The position numbers were made by a program, and so were the translations under genes. A DNA stretch of 64,000 nucleotides from Desulfobulbaceae bacterium (GTDB lineage: Bacteria > Desulfobacterota > Desulfobulbia > Desulfobulbales > SURF-16). Below, piece by piece: positions 27,157 to 36,235 of this stretch; position 1 is the stretch's first letter; each line of letters starts with the position of its first letter. The stretch covers positions 1 through 64,000 of the forward strand of contig JAHLLM010000003.1 in assembly GCA_020444175.1 (NCBI GenBank). The letters are read 5' to 3'. The notes under the pieces were generated by a model, which saw only the letters and a program-made list of their open reading frames with translations, ran no database searches and had not been told where the DNA came from.

Positions 27157-29580
27157 ATGAAGATCAGTACAAAATTAACATCGACCACAGTATTCTTTTT
27201 TGCCCTGTATGGCATGGTGGCAGCTTTTCTTATCACAAAACTGATTGCCGACAACTCAAAAGCCCAGGTAGAAAAAGCGCAACAGACAGTTTACAGATCC
27301 CTCGAAATTGCCTCCGGGGAAAAAATTAAAGAACTCAACAGCACGATTAAACGTATAGGCAAAAAAGCCCTTAATCAGGCAGCTCTTTTTACCGGTAGTG
27401 CCGAAGTCATCGGAGCCTATGAACTCGCCCATGCAGGAAATATGGACGACGAAAAAGATCCCCTGGTGCAGCAGGCCCGGACTCAGCTCCGTTACTATTT
27501 CACCCCTCTGCTCAACGACTACAAGCAGCATACCGGAGAAAAAGCCTTTAAGATGCATTTTCATCTTCCCAATGGCCGCAGTCTCGTCCGTTTGTGGAGA
27601 GAGGGCTGGCAAACAAAGCGAAATGGTGAAAAAGTTGATATTTCCGACGATATTTCCTCCTTCAGAAAAACGGTTGTCAAAATCAATCAGGGCGACCACA
27701 AACCACTCACAGGTATAGAGGTTGGCAGGGGAGGATTTGCCATACGGGGACTTGCAGCTATTAATGATGAAGAAGGAACCCATCTGGGCTCCAACGAAGT
27801 CCTCTATGGCATCGACAACCTTCTTAAGGTCAGCAAAACCAGCCAGGTAATTGATTATGCCGTGTACATGAACGCCGACCTCCTGACTATAGCAACAGAT
27901 CTCAAAAATCCCCAAAAGTACCCGGTACTGAGCAATAAATTCGTCCAGGTTGCCGGAACAGATCTGCAGGAGAGTTCGACTCTGATCAAAAGCGATCTCC
28001 TTGAAAAAGGCACTCAGAAACCTTTTTCAGAAAAAATCGACAACTATTACCTGACGTCCTTCCCTCTCAATGATTATGCCGGAAAAAGCGTAGGCGTCAT
28101 GGTTATTATCAACAACATCAGCGAGCAGTTGAATATGATCGCAAACATTGAAAAAGACGGTAAAAAAACCCTCAGGTCGCTTGTGAAGAACATTTCAATC
28201 GGTATGGTATTGGCGACCCTCTGTTTTTGCGCAGGCCTCATTTTTTTCATGTCTCTTGTCATTAATCGCCCGTTGGCTCAAACTGTGGAGTTCTGCAAAA
28301 AATTGGGCATGGGAGACCTTACAACCGATCTTGCCATGGGCAAGCCCCTCAACTGCTCGAAAATAATGGAATGCAATCTGCCTGAATGCCCCAGTTACGG
28401 TAAAAAAACCTGCTGCTGGAGTGAATCAGGCTCCTTTGCCGCCAGCCCGAAATGTCCTAAAGCCCTGGAAGGCGGCGACTGTAAGCATTGCAAGGTTTAC
28501 AAAAAAGGAATCGGTGATGAGTTGACGATTATGGCCTCAGCCCTGAACTCGCTTAAAGACGAACTGCTCCAACGCACACAGGTTGTTGAGAAACTGGGCA
28601 ATGGTGATCTCACCCAGAAGGTCAGCATAGCCTCGGAAGCCGACACATTTGGTAAATCCTTTAACAAGATGATTGACAATCTCAACCAGCTCGTCAGGAA
28701 TATTTTAGACAACAGTCAGCAACTTTCTACTTCATCCCATGATCTTACCGAAGTTTCTACCCAGTTGGCAGCCAACTCCGAAGAAATTTCCGCTCAATCC
28801 TCGACTATTGCCGGAGCTACGGAGGAAATCAACGTCAACACCCAGAACGTTGCCGGTACAGTGAGTGAAATTTCAGACTCCATGCAGGGTGCAGCAAGCG
28901 CCACTGAAGAGATGAGCGCAAGTATTGCTGAAATCGGCAACAATGCGGAAGCAGGCACCCGTATTACCCAGAGCGCTCTTGAAAAATCAGGCAATGCCAC
29001 CCAGGCAATCACCGCCCTTGATCAGGCAGCCGGTGAAATCAGTGAGGTAACCAAGGTAATTGGTGATATTTCGGAACAGACCAAGCTCCTGGCCCTGAAT
29101 GCCACCATCGAAGCGGCCCGTGCCGGCGAGGCAGGGAAAGGATTTGCCGTTGTTGCCGGAGAAGTAAAGGAACTGGCCCGCCAAACCTCGGAAGCAACCG
29201 GTAACATTGCCGCCCGCATTAACGAGGTACAGGCAAGCACCCAGCAGGCTGTACAGATTATTGCGGAAGTAACCGAGATTGTCGGCCAGGTCAATGATTC
29301 ATCTTCCCTCATCACCGCTTCGGTTGGAGAACAGGTCGGCGTGGCCCAGAACATTGCCGAAGCTGTTGCCAAGGCAAATGAGGGCACAAACAGTATCGGC
29401 ACGGCACTGGAAGAACTGACCCGCGGTACAAGCGAAGTCTCCTCAAATATTCAGTCCGTCAGCCAGGGTACTGCAGAAAATACCGAAGGTATTACCAAGG
29501 TGAGCAGCTCGGCCCAAAAGCTGACAAATCTGGCAGATCAACTCCGCAAGGAGATGAACAAATTTAAAATAAATGGATAG
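27157..29580 (+). CDS. methyl-accepting chemotaxis protein with Cys-rich insert
   Basis: An 807-residue transmembrane receptor that would signal through CheA/CheW. The start at 27157 follows AAGGGGATTTC. TM1 is at residues about 8-30 and TM2 near 360-385 ([17 protein letters not shown]). The periplasmic segment between them looks like a Cache-type sensor. Directly after TM2, about 85 residues carry [22 protein letters not shown] and CKHCKVYKK, a cysteine-rich module seen in Desulfobacterota receptors and kinases. The MCP signalling domain follows, with the hairpin tip [19 protein letters not shown] near residue 650. The ligand is unknown; the insert suggests redox or metal sensing. No che genes are nearby. 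Confidence 0.93.
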   Translation: MKISTKLTSTTVFFFALYGMVAAFLITKLIADNSKAQVEKAQQTVYRSLEIASGEKIKELNSTIKRIGKKALNQAALFTGSAEVIGAYELAHAGNMDDEKDPLVQQARTQLRYYFTPLLNDYKQHTGEKAFKMHFHLPNGRSLVRLWREGWQTKRNGEKVDISDDISSFRKTVVKINQGDHKPLTGIEVGRGGFAIRGLAAINDEEGTHLGSNEVLYGIDNLLKVSKTSQVIDYAVYMNADLLTIATDLKNPQKYPVLSNKFVQVAGTDLQESSTLIKSDLLEKGTQKPFSEKIDNYYLTSFPLNDYAGKSVGVMVIINNISEQLNMIANIEKDGKKTLRSLVKNISIGMVLATLCFCAGLIFFMSLVINRPLAQTVEFCKKLGMGDLTTDLAMGKPLNCSKIMECNLPECPSYGKKTCCWSESGSFAASPKCPKALEGGDCKHCKVYKKGIGDELTIMASALNSLKDELLQRTQVVEKLGNGDLTQKVSIASEADTFGKSFNKMIDNLNQLVRNILDNSQQLSTSSHDLTEVSTQLAANSEEISAQSSTIAGATEEINVNTQNVAGTVSEISDSMQGAASATEEMSASIAEIGNNAEAGTRITQSALEKSGNATQAITALDQAAGEISEVTKVIGDISEQTKLLALNATIEAARAGEAGKGFAVVAGEVKELARQTSEATGNIAARINEVQASTQQAVQIIAEVTEIVGQVNDSSSLITASVGEQVGVAQNIAEAVAKANEGTNSIGTALEELTRGTSEVSSNIQSVSQGTAENTEGITKVSSSAQKLTNLADQLRKEMNKFKING

Positions 29581-29844
29581 AAATCTGCAGGAAAAAGCCT
29601 TTAAGCAGACAGCATAGAATACACACATCCACGAAGGGCACGAAGATGAAAAGATAAAATTCTCCGTGCCTTTTCCTTTCCTGTCTCCGACAATCCGTCA
29701 CATCTGTTTAAAAAAATGACTGTAGCTATGACTCACAGTCAGAATCTCGGGACGACCTGCAAGACTGACGACATAACGGCCTGTAATCATAGTATTTTCG
29801 GGGAGCAGGACAAGGTGCAAGGAGGAGAGATAGGAAAAAAATCT
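29581..29844. other. intergenic region
   Basis: A minus-strand frame ending at 29698 contains the stretch NTMITGRYVVSLAGRPE, which could be the tail of a decayed gene, but its upstream part runs through the repeat at 29845-30052. No intact gene. Confidence 0.35.
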
Positions 29845-30052
29845 GTATTTATTCAGCGGGGGCTCGAAATGGGCCTCAACTCCAGGCCGTAACTTATTCA
29901 GATGTGCCTTAGATTTGGACAGGTAAACGCAACGAAGTGGAGACTTCGAGCGGCCCTGCGAGGCAGGTAAGCGATCTTGCGAGACTCCGATAGCCCGTCT
30001 ATGTGAACAGGCTTGATCGTTCAAAGATTGGGAGATGCATCTGAATAGTTAC
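29845..30052. repeat. inverted-repeat element and flanking repeat copy
   Basis: GTAACTTATTCAGATG at 29889 and CATCTGAATAGTTAC ending at 30052 are near-perfect inverted ends of a 164-bp element. The segment 29845-29932 is the inverted second copy of the sequence at window positions 16-100, so the element or its left half is dispersed. It lies between the chemoreceptor and the multihaem cytochrome. Confidence 0.7.
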
Positions 30053-30061
30053 AAAAATTTT

Positions 30062-31267
30062 TTAGTCGTCCTTAGTGGTATGACAGACAAAGCAGCCAGT
30101 ACCTGCACTGGCACCGGCATCACCGGCCACCATGTTATTGTAATCCCAGCGCAACATATCAGGATAATCAGTCGCATGCGCAGCATGACAGGAAAGACAC
30201 ATAACAACGTCACTCCCAGGTGACACATCACCGCTTGCCGTGTCTGGCACAACTGTTCTGGCGATCGGAGCCTCTGTACTGTAAGAAGTGTAGCCGGCAT
30301 ACTCGCCGGTGTCGGGAAGGGTATAATCAGTAGGATGCCTGATAAAAGGAGAAATACCGGAGCCAATGCCATCGGATGTATCTGTTGCTAAGGTATGAAA
30401 ATTTCCATGACATGTGGCGCAAAATTCGCTGATGGTATTGCTTGGAGGTCTGATACCGTTGGAGCCGTGACAACTCAAATCCCCCCCATTGCAACCAAGG
30501 CGTTGCGGTGAAGGCTGGCCGAAATACTCATTATGGCTTGTGAGGCTTTTATTCTGCCATTTATCAGTCTGATTTTCCAACCCTTTCACGCCAAGAAGGA
30601 ATCTGTAGCTGTCAGCCACCTCGCTTGCCGTGTCACACTTTCCATCAACATTCCCATGATGCGCTCCAGACAAGGCCGAAACACCGGAACCTTTGCCGGC
30701 ATAACGATAGCCATGGCAACCGTTGGTCCCGGCACAGGTAAGGTTGCTGTCGTTCACATTCAAATCGGAATCATGGGCGAACTGCTTGATGCCTCCCGGC
30801 GGGCCATCCAGGATAACGTCGTCATTCTCGAAGTCAATGACATTATGTCCTTTGGCGTCTGATGCCCCACTGCCCTTCATGCCCAGTATATAGGCAAAAT
30901 TGCCGCCAGCCAGGTCACCGGAAGCATCTGTATGCATGACCTGGGGGACTTCATTTGTACCAAGGCTTTCTATCTTGTTGGCATTGCCCATGGCATGGCA
31001 CCCCAAACAACTGCCGCGGGTCAGGAAGGCATTAGGGGTTGTTCCCTCCTCTCCTCCAAGAATGGCCATAGCCGCATTATCCTGGCTGTTATGCATGGTG
31101 TGACAATTTGAACAGAAACCGGTGACTTCAGCGTTGGCAGTGGCTATCAGACAAAAAAAACAGAGAAAGAAACGAAAGACAAGTTTCAATGAATTTGGCA
31201 CGATCCTGCCGTCGTTTCCGAGGCTGCTTTGCCCTAAAGTAATTCTATTTTGTAATAGAAGATTCAT
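30062..31267 (-). CDS. multihaem c-type cytochrome
   Basis: A 401-residue exported cytochrome. There are five canonical haem sites: CSNCH, CLGCH, CATCH, CLSCH and CFVCH. There are two candidate non-standard sites, CAGTNGCH (CX5CH) near residue 182 and CNGGDLSCH (CX6CH) near 265. Extra histidines for bis-His ligation are frequent, and the early pair FCSNCHTMH is typical of the doubled-CXXCH families. A hydrophobic signal segment ending FCLIATANA sits near residues 28-47, so translation may really begin at the GTG at 31201. The ATG at 31267 has AGGAA upstream, and the choice is open. It probably carries electrons across the periplasm or to the outside. Confidence 0.88.
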   Translation of the reverse strand: MNLLLQNRITLGQSSLGNDGRIVPNSLKLVFRFFLCFFCLIATANAEVTGFCSNCHTMHNSQDNAAMAILGGEEGTTPNAFLTRGSCLGCHAMGNANKIESLGTNEVPQVMHTDASGDLAGGNFAYILGMKGSGASDAKGHNVIDFENDDVILDGPPGGIKQFAHDSDLNVNDSNLTCAGTNGCHGYRYAGKGSGVSALSGAHHGNVDGKCDTASEVADSYRFLLGVKGLENQTDKWQNKSLTSHNEYFGQPSPQRLGCNGGDLSCHGSNGIRPPSNTISEFCATCHGNFHTLATDTSDGIGSGISPFIRHPTDYTLPDTGEYAGYTSYSTEAPIARTVVPDTASGDVSPGSDVVMCLSCHAAHATDYPDMLRWDYNNMVAGDAGASAGTGCFVCHTTKDD

Positions 31268-31899
31268 CGTTTCCTATTTTGATGAAATTACTGACATTAC
31301 GTTTGCAAGACCAGACATCCGCACCGCTCCTTTTTCTGTAATTTTTTTTACTCTTCCCTCAATGTGGTATAAAAAAATTTTAAGGCCCGTACCCCCAAGC
31401 CTTGCTTTTTTGGCCCGTGAAACAGCGAAAGAAGCTCCCCCACAACCACAACTATGCGATTTAAATTTATTTATATCAAGTAACTTCTGCATAATTTAAG
31501 CCAATGACTCTACAAAGAGCGGTGGAGATAGCACGGATAGCGAGAAGACCGCAAGGCTTACTTTTCAAGCCCATTAAAAATGGGAGAATTACCGCCGGGC
31601 TTGTGACAAATTTCACAAAATCCACAAAACCCTTCAGGCACCCCTTCCTTTTCCAACTTTTGTCTCGGAATTTTATCGCAATAACAAGGATTTCTTTTCA
31701 TAACAGTGAAATAAGTGAAAAATGCAGTCTTCCTGGAACTCTCATCGCTTGAAGACGCAAGCAGTTGCAAACGCGTTGGTTGTCAAGAAATCATAAGCCA
31801 AACGGATATGAGAGATTTATTTTTGCTTCTTTTCGGTCCCAACAAGGCATTTTATTTAACAACCGAGGGTCATAAAGATGTTGTACCATTTCCTATTTC
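31268..31899. other. 632-bp gap with one doubtful small gene
   Basis: Apart from the doubtful frame at 31558-31701 no gene is supported. A 72-codon minus-strand frame at 31274-31492 has no start signal or family and is treated as noise. Confidence 0.4.
31558..31701 (-). pseudogene. possible truncated small Cys-rich protein
   Basis: The frame from ATG 31701 gives MKRNPCYCDKIPRQKLEKEG followed by VPEGFCGFCEICHKPG. This looks like the front of small zinc-ribbon-like hypothetical proteins that continue with more cysteines after KPG. Here the sequence instead ends GNSPIFNGLEK and stops. No ribosome binding site is visible. It may be a remnant; the recognition is from memory and weak. Confidence 0.3.
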
Positions 31900-32604
31900 T
31901 CAAGAAAATACCTGGATAGTCGCGTCAAAGTAATTTAATGCGCCGTGGCATACAACAGCAGGATATAAACTCCTATAGAACTGATATAAGCCGCCAAATC
32001 CTAAACCAAAAGCGAAATAAAAAAGAATTATGTCAAGATTTCCCTGGTAAACATTTGGATGAACCAGGGTGAAAATTAATGCCTGTAAAACAAGTCCAAA
32101 CTGCCAGCCAAGTCTACTGCGCAAGTAGCCGTAAATAACTCCTCTGTGAACTAACTCTTCCATCAACGGTGTAATAATTACTCTGCCGATTCCATATGAA
32201 ACAGCGAATAATGGTCCGCCAATTATGGAAAACTTACTCCAATTTACTTCAGTGATAGAGCCAAAGAAGAGTACAAAATCAATGCCTTTAAATATTGCTG
32301 CTATTGCAATGGCAACCAATGTGGCTAACAGGACATTTGATTTAGGAAGACATAGGCCAATTTCCTTTTTTTGTATTTTCTTTTTCCTGAACCAAAAATA
32401 AAAGAAAACAAAAAAGGGAATTGGGAGGATAGCTTCAGCAATAAAATATTGTGTTGATTCGTTTAAAGCTAATTCAGTTAAAAAGAGGGATGGAATTAGT
32501 ATCGACAAAAAACTTACCACGAACACCAATATTGAACTTCTTGCTCCCCAAGGAAATTCTTTCTTACTACCGATCTCCGTCAAATTGTTGTTTGTTTCAT
32601 TCAT
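31900..32604 (-). CDS. CPBP-family membrane metalloprotease
   Basis: About 234 residues from the ATG at 32604; a TTG further upstream at 32655 is also possible, and neither has a good ribosome binding site. It has seven or so hydrophobic segments. The CPBP/Abi signature is present: EELVHRG near residue 140, FTLVHPN near 175 and HGALNYF near 215, giving the glutamate pair, histidine and HxxxN expected for the intramembrane active site. Bacterial members act in prenyl-type processing, bacteriocin immunity or stress. GC content is lower than in the neighbours, which could mean transfer. Confidence 0.82.
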   Translation of the reverse strand: MNETNNNLTEIGSKKEFPWGARSSILVFVVSFLSILIPSLFLTELALNESTQYFIAEAILPIPFFVFFYFWFRKKKIQKKEIGLCLPKSNVLLATLVAIAIAAIFKGIDFVLFFGSITEVNWSKFSIIGGPLFAVSYGIGRVIITPLMEELVHRGVIYGYLRSRLGWQFGLVLQALIFTLVHPNVYQGNLDIILFYFAFGLGFGGLYQFYRSLYPAVVCHGALNYFDATIQVFS

Positions 32605-32676
32605 ATTTTTTTGGCACACCGAGTCAGCAGAAAAACTCCGTTTCAGAAAGCTCAATTTACTTTTAGGGCCATTTTT

Positions 32677-33386
32677 TTATAATGGTTCTGGCATTTTCTC
32701 TCTTAGTAAAGCCAAAAACTTTTCAGAAATTGGTTCGTTTAATGACTCCGCTTTTTTGACTTTTTCCCATGTTTCTGCATATTTTCCTGATTCATATAGG
32801 GCAATTGCCCACCTTTTGTAAGCAAATGAATATGCAGGGTCTAGCTCTGAACTTTTCCTGAAATGTTGAAAGGAGATTTCAAAGTAGCGTGCTTTTTCTT
32901 CTGCAAACTCGCCTGGAATGCTCATTGCCTTGTAGGTGTATGCACTGCCTGTGTCTGATTGAAGCGCCGGCTCCTGATAAGGATCGTTGATTAATGACTT
33001 TGCTTTTTCAAAGTTGGAAATTGAAGCATCAAGTTCGTCTCTCGCTAGTTTAATCTGACCAAAGCCCCAATAAGCAAGATAGTTTTCAGGATCAAGCAGC
33101 CATGCTTGATTGTAGCGCCTTATTGCGTAATGCAGATTGCCATTACGGAAAAATTCTTCTGCGACCGAAGCCCAAGCCTTACTTGCTTCTTTTCTGTCAC
33201 CGTTGAAACCGGTGATTGCTTTCTTGATGAAAGCGTCATCCCGTTCTTTCATATGCTCAGGCCGCGGAATTTCAGGCTGCCCGTACATTGCTTTGTCGTC
33301 GATTCGCTGGCTAGTAGGGATTATGGTGCACAGCTTGAGAGAAGCAATGTGAAGAGTATGGAGCTGTAGATAAGTATATTTTTCAC
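32677..33386 (-). pseudogene. TPR lipoprotein gene with one-base frameshift
   Basis: GTG at 33386, preceded by GGAGGGCAAA, encodes a lipoprotein signal peptide (MKNILIYSS, then LLLSSCAP) that runs straight into TAA. In the next frame the sequence continues as IIPTSQRIDDKAMYGQPEIP and then about 200 residues of TPR-type repeats (AIRRYNQAWLLDPENYLAYW, FRKSSELDPAYSFAYKRWAI). The span of 710 nt is one short of a multiple of three, so a single-base deletion just after the lipobox codons would separate the two parts. The remaining open frame could start at ATG 33288 but would lack export. A sequencing error cannot be excluded. Confidence 0.7.
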
Positions 33387-33412
33387 TTTGCCCTCCATTT
33401 TAGATGGCCAAC

Positions 33413-33611
33413 GAGTCTGTAGAAAAAGTCCTACGTCGTAACTGGATTTTTATTTTTTTAAGATTTCCAGCAAAGCCATTCACTTGTAATCATTTGGAAT
33501 AATAGGTTTTTTTAGTTAACCGCTCTTGACTGAAAATTCATATCAAAATAGAAGTAAAATTCAACAAAATTACATTCAAAATTGCCTCGATTGGACTTTT
33601 TCTACAGCCTC
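33413..33611. repeat. MITE-like element with GAGKCTGTAGAAAAAGTCC ends
   Basis: The 19-bp inverted ends (33413-33431 and 33593-33611) differ at one position. The 199-bp interior is AT-rich, without a gene. It lies between the frameshifted TPR gene and a truncated membrane gene. Confidence 0.8.
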
Positions 33612-33696
33612 AACGGCAGAAATCAGGCGCGGGCCAAAAGACTTGCCGTGTCAGCGCCGCCGCGCCCCTTCCCATCGCCTGAATTGACTTGATATG

Positions 33697-33897
33697 CTAA
33701 TCTTTTTCATTCCTTGCAATCATAAGACTTTTAGGCCGGAAAACTTCACAGTAGGTTTCAATTCCCATTTTTATGACCAATGCTATCGCTGAAACGGCCA
33801 GTGCTTTTATGCCTATATTAAGGCCTGTCATGGCAGCAGTAATGGCGGTACCTAAATATTTTTTATCCAAAACAACTGCCAGGCCGTAGTGAAATAT
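33697..33897 (-). pseudogene. membrane protein gene truncated by IS element
   Basis: The last 67 codons of a gene, from IFHYGLAVVLDKKYLG to PKSLMIARNEKD, with two hydrophobic segments (LGTAITAAMTGLNIGIKALA and SAIALVIKMGI). At its 5' side the frame runs into the left end of the IS3 element, so the gene start is gone. Its missing front part is not found on the far side of the element, which suggests a deletion accompanied the insertion. The family was not recognised. Confidence 0.6.
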
Positions 33898-33960
33898 AGT
33901 GGACCCCAATAAATGGACAGTGTGTTAAGGTAGAATTCACATGTCCAAAAAGGGGTAACG

Positions 33961-34245
33961 ATGAAACGAAAATACTATAGTAACGGTTTGAAAAGCAAGG
34001 TGGCGTTGGCGGCCATCAAGGGGCAAAAAACGACCAACGAGATTGCCTCAGAATTTGTGGTTCACGTCAGTCAAGTAAACCGGTGGAAGAAACAGGCCCA
34101 GGAAGGCATATCTGATATTTTTGGAGGTAAAAAAGATAAAACCATCCAAGAAGTAGAGGCCGAGCGTGACGATCTTTTTCGGAAGATCGGCCAGCTACAG
34201 GTAGAAGTTGACTGGCTAAAAAAAAACACCGGGCATCTGTCATGA
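33961..34245 (+). CDS. IS3 transposase OrfA
   Basis: A 94-residue DNA-binding protein with a helix-turn-helix (residues about 8-50, LKSKVALAAIKGQKTTNEIA and HVSQVNRWKKQ) and a C-terminal leucine-zipper-like helix. The last codons contain a run of nine A residues at 34218-34226, where a -1 slip joins OrfA to the OrfB frame. No stop codon lies between the run and the orfB ATG in that frame. Confidence 0.93.
   Translation: MKRKYYSNGLKSKVALAAIKGQKTTNEIASEFVVHVSQVNRWKKQAQEGISDIFGGKKDKTIQEVEAERDDLFRKIGQLQVEVDWLKKNTGHLS
34218..34226 (+). promoter_or_regulatory. probable programmed -1 frameshift site (A9)
   Basis: Nine consecutive A residues near the end of orfA. A -1 slip here would give an OrfAB fusion transposase, as in other IS3 elements. 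Confidence 0.6.
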
Positions 34246-35096
34246 GCACTAATCAGAAACGGGCATGCATAGATCCAGCCCATGAATCATTGAGTATTTG
34301 GAGGCAATGTGAGCTGATTGGCTTGTCACGTTCCAGTTATTACCAGGAACAAAAATTGGTTTATGAGAGTAAGGAGAACCTTGCCTTTATGCGGATGATT
34401 GATGAAGAGTATATGCGGCACCCATTTTATGGTAGTCGTAAAATGCGGCAGTATCTGCGTCGCCAAGGTCACAAGGTAAACCGGAAGCGGATTCAGAGGC
34501 TGATGCAAAAGATGGGACTTCAGTCGATTGCCCCCAAACCAAACTCGAGCAAGCCTCATCCTGAACACAAGATTTACCCATATTTACTCAGACATCAAGA
34601 GATCCTCTGTCCCGATCAAGCCTGGTGTGCGGATATCACCTATATTCCCCTTCCTGGAGGGTTCGTGTACCTGGTCGCGATAATGGATTGGTACAGCAGG
34701 TATGTGTTGTCCTGGGAGGTGTCCTCCAGCATGGAAGCTGATTTCTGCATTTCTTCGTTGGAGAGTGCTTTGAGGCGCCATGGTCCACCTGATATCTTCA
34801 ACACAGACCAAGGCTCACAGTTCACCAGCAAAGGTTTTACCGAAGTGCTCAAGGTGGCTGAGGTGCTGATCAGTATGGATGGCAAAGGACGGGCCATGGA
34901 TAACATCTTCATTGAACGGCTTTGGCGGAGTGTGAAATATGAGGATGTATACGTAAAAGAATACTCTTCAGTCAGTAAGTTTATCCAAGGGATGAGGGAA
35001 TACTTTGATTTCTACAATAACGAACGCCCTCATGACAGCATTGGCAACAAGACTCCAGCCGAGGTCTATTGGGAGTGCATGCAAATTGCGGCATAA
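34242..35096 (+). CDS. IS3 transposase OrfB, DDE integrase core
   Basis: A 284-residue catalytic transposase. The rve/DDE residues are visible: D in WCADITYIP near residue 129, D in NTDQGSQF near 188, and E in NIFIERLWRSVKYE near 223. The N-terminal HTH_21 region has YYQEQ...KMRQYLRRQGHKVNRKRIQRLM. It overlaps orfA by 4 bp (ATGA), so it can be made alone or as the fused OrfAB. Confidence 0.94.
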   Translation: MSTNQKRACIDPAHESLSIWRQCELIGLSRSSYYQEQKLVYESKENLAFMRMIDEEYMRHPFYGSRKMRQYLRRQGHKVNRKRIQRLMQKMGLQSIAPKPNSSKPHPEHKIYPYLLRHQEILCPDQAWCADITYIPLPGGFVYLVAIMDWYSRYVLSWEVSSSMEADFCISSLESALRRHGPPDIFNTDQGSQFTSKGFTEVLKVAEVLISMDGKGRAMDNIFIERLWRSVKYEDVYVKEYSSVSKFIQGMREYFDFYNNERPHDSIGNKTPAEVYWECMQIAA

Positions 35097-35463
35097 TTGA
35101 GGGAGCCGATGCGAGACTGTCGCCAACAATCCGCTGATGTCTTTGGGGTCTCCGACGAGCTATCCAAGGGCCCATTCTCGACCCCAAAAACATCAGCTCA
35201 GTTCGGTGCCAGTAGCAAGAAATAATCAGTGATGATTATAGCTTAAATAATCATCTTTTTGTCCTTGACATGGGGTCCACTTCAAAACACATCATTACAT
35301 TAACGCATTTTATTTGTTATATGTTGAGCAGGTGCATTTGTCAACAATTTGCTTGATAGGATTTGGGGAGCACAATTCTTTATTTGTTTTAATTCAGGCA
35401 CGTTATACAGTATTGCTGTGTACTCTGACCATAATATCACCACGCCCTGAAGATTGCCGGGCT

Positions 35464-35670
35464 TAGCAGGCTGTTGAAAAACTACTGCGCTTGCTGATAC
35501 TGCGTCAAAATTCGGCTCAGGTAAGCGAACAGAGTGAGACTCCGAAATGCTCATTTACTCCATGTAAACTGTGCTTTTTCGACTCATTTTTACCCTAAAG
35601 GGCATAAATCCTTGTCTCCGCATAGTTTATGCCCTTTAGGGTACTCGCTACATTTTTCAACAGCCTGCTA
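35464..35670. repeat. MITE-like element with 18-bp perfect inverted ends
   Basis: TAGCAGGCTGTTGAAAAA (35464-35481) and its exact complement (35653-35670) bound a 207-bp element. The interior has an inverted pair of the motif TTTATGCCCTTTAGGG (about 35605-35620 and 35631-35646). No gene. Ends of this kind are widespread in Desulfobacterota. Confidence 0.88.
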
Positions 35671-35905
35671 GAGGATAAATGGACTTACGGCCTATGTCTC
35701 ACAAGCTGAAACGCAGTAGATTCTTTACATGCAGTTTGAAAAGGAGGGAAGCCTTTCGGAACATTCCCATGAAAGAGTCCATGAAACTTAGAGGAGCAAG
35801 CAATTCTCGGTCACAGGGAAGGATTTTATTGGTTGCATTTACGAGTTGAATTCAAGTATCAATAATAAAGTAAAATGCCTCTATACAATTCTCAGAAGTC
35901 AACCT

Positions 35906-35974
35906 CTAGACTCCCGCCTCCGCGGGAGTGACGGCGGGCTTGGTTATGTCATTCCCGCGGAGGCGGGAATCCAG
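35906..35974. repeat. REP-like double palindrome
   Basis: The left half, CTAGACTCCCGCCTCCGC, and the right half, GCGGAGGCGGGAATCCAG, are inverted copies, and each is itself a hairpin. It belongs to the same type as 39176-39247 (core GTCATTCCCGC). Confidence 0.85.
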
Positions 35975-36235
35975 TATTGGAAACTTGGCGACAGAAAAAT
36001 GGCAATTTTTAACTGAGAATTTTTTATAAGCATATAAAGGAAAAACCCAAAATAATCGCAGACTCACCTCGATGAAGCCAATAAGAACCTGCTCTCATTT
36101 CCGGCTTCTCCTGGAAGACGTGATGCTGGAGCCGTAACACATTTTATTACGCATTCACAACGGTTGAAGGATAAATGGACGAATATGGTGTGCAGCTCAA
36201 GAGTTACTCAATTTTTTCCATAATTGGATACCATC

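Larger units (their letters stand above)
33898..35281 (+). mobile_element. IS3-family insertion sequence (1384 bp)
   Basis: Bounded by AGTGGACCCCA on the left and TGGGGTCCACT on the right, with looser similarity inward (ATGGACAG / AAGGACAA). It carries orfA and orfB in the usual IS3 arrangement, with orfB in the -1 frame. No target-site duplication flanks it (left ...AAATAT, right TCAAAA...). The size and gene order are typical, and both genes look intact, so it may be active. Confidence 0.92.
35282..36235. other. repeat-rich 950-bp gap
   Basis: Contains an inverted-repeat element (35464-35670) and a REP-like palindrome (35906-35974). The rest is AT-rich with no supported gene. The short phrase GGATAAATGGAC occurs twice (near 35673 and 36170), hinting at further degenerate repeats. 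Confidence 0.5.

Noticed and set aside
31274-31492. 72-codon minus-strand frame upstream of the multihaem cytochrome
   Set aside because: No ribosome binding site, no signal or domain; probably leader sequence.
33623-33682. Integron attC-like site (TCAGGCG...CGCCTGA)
   Set aside because: The outer inverted pair is present, but no integrase or cassette array is near and the core site GTTRRRY is missing; more likely a small extragenic palindrome.
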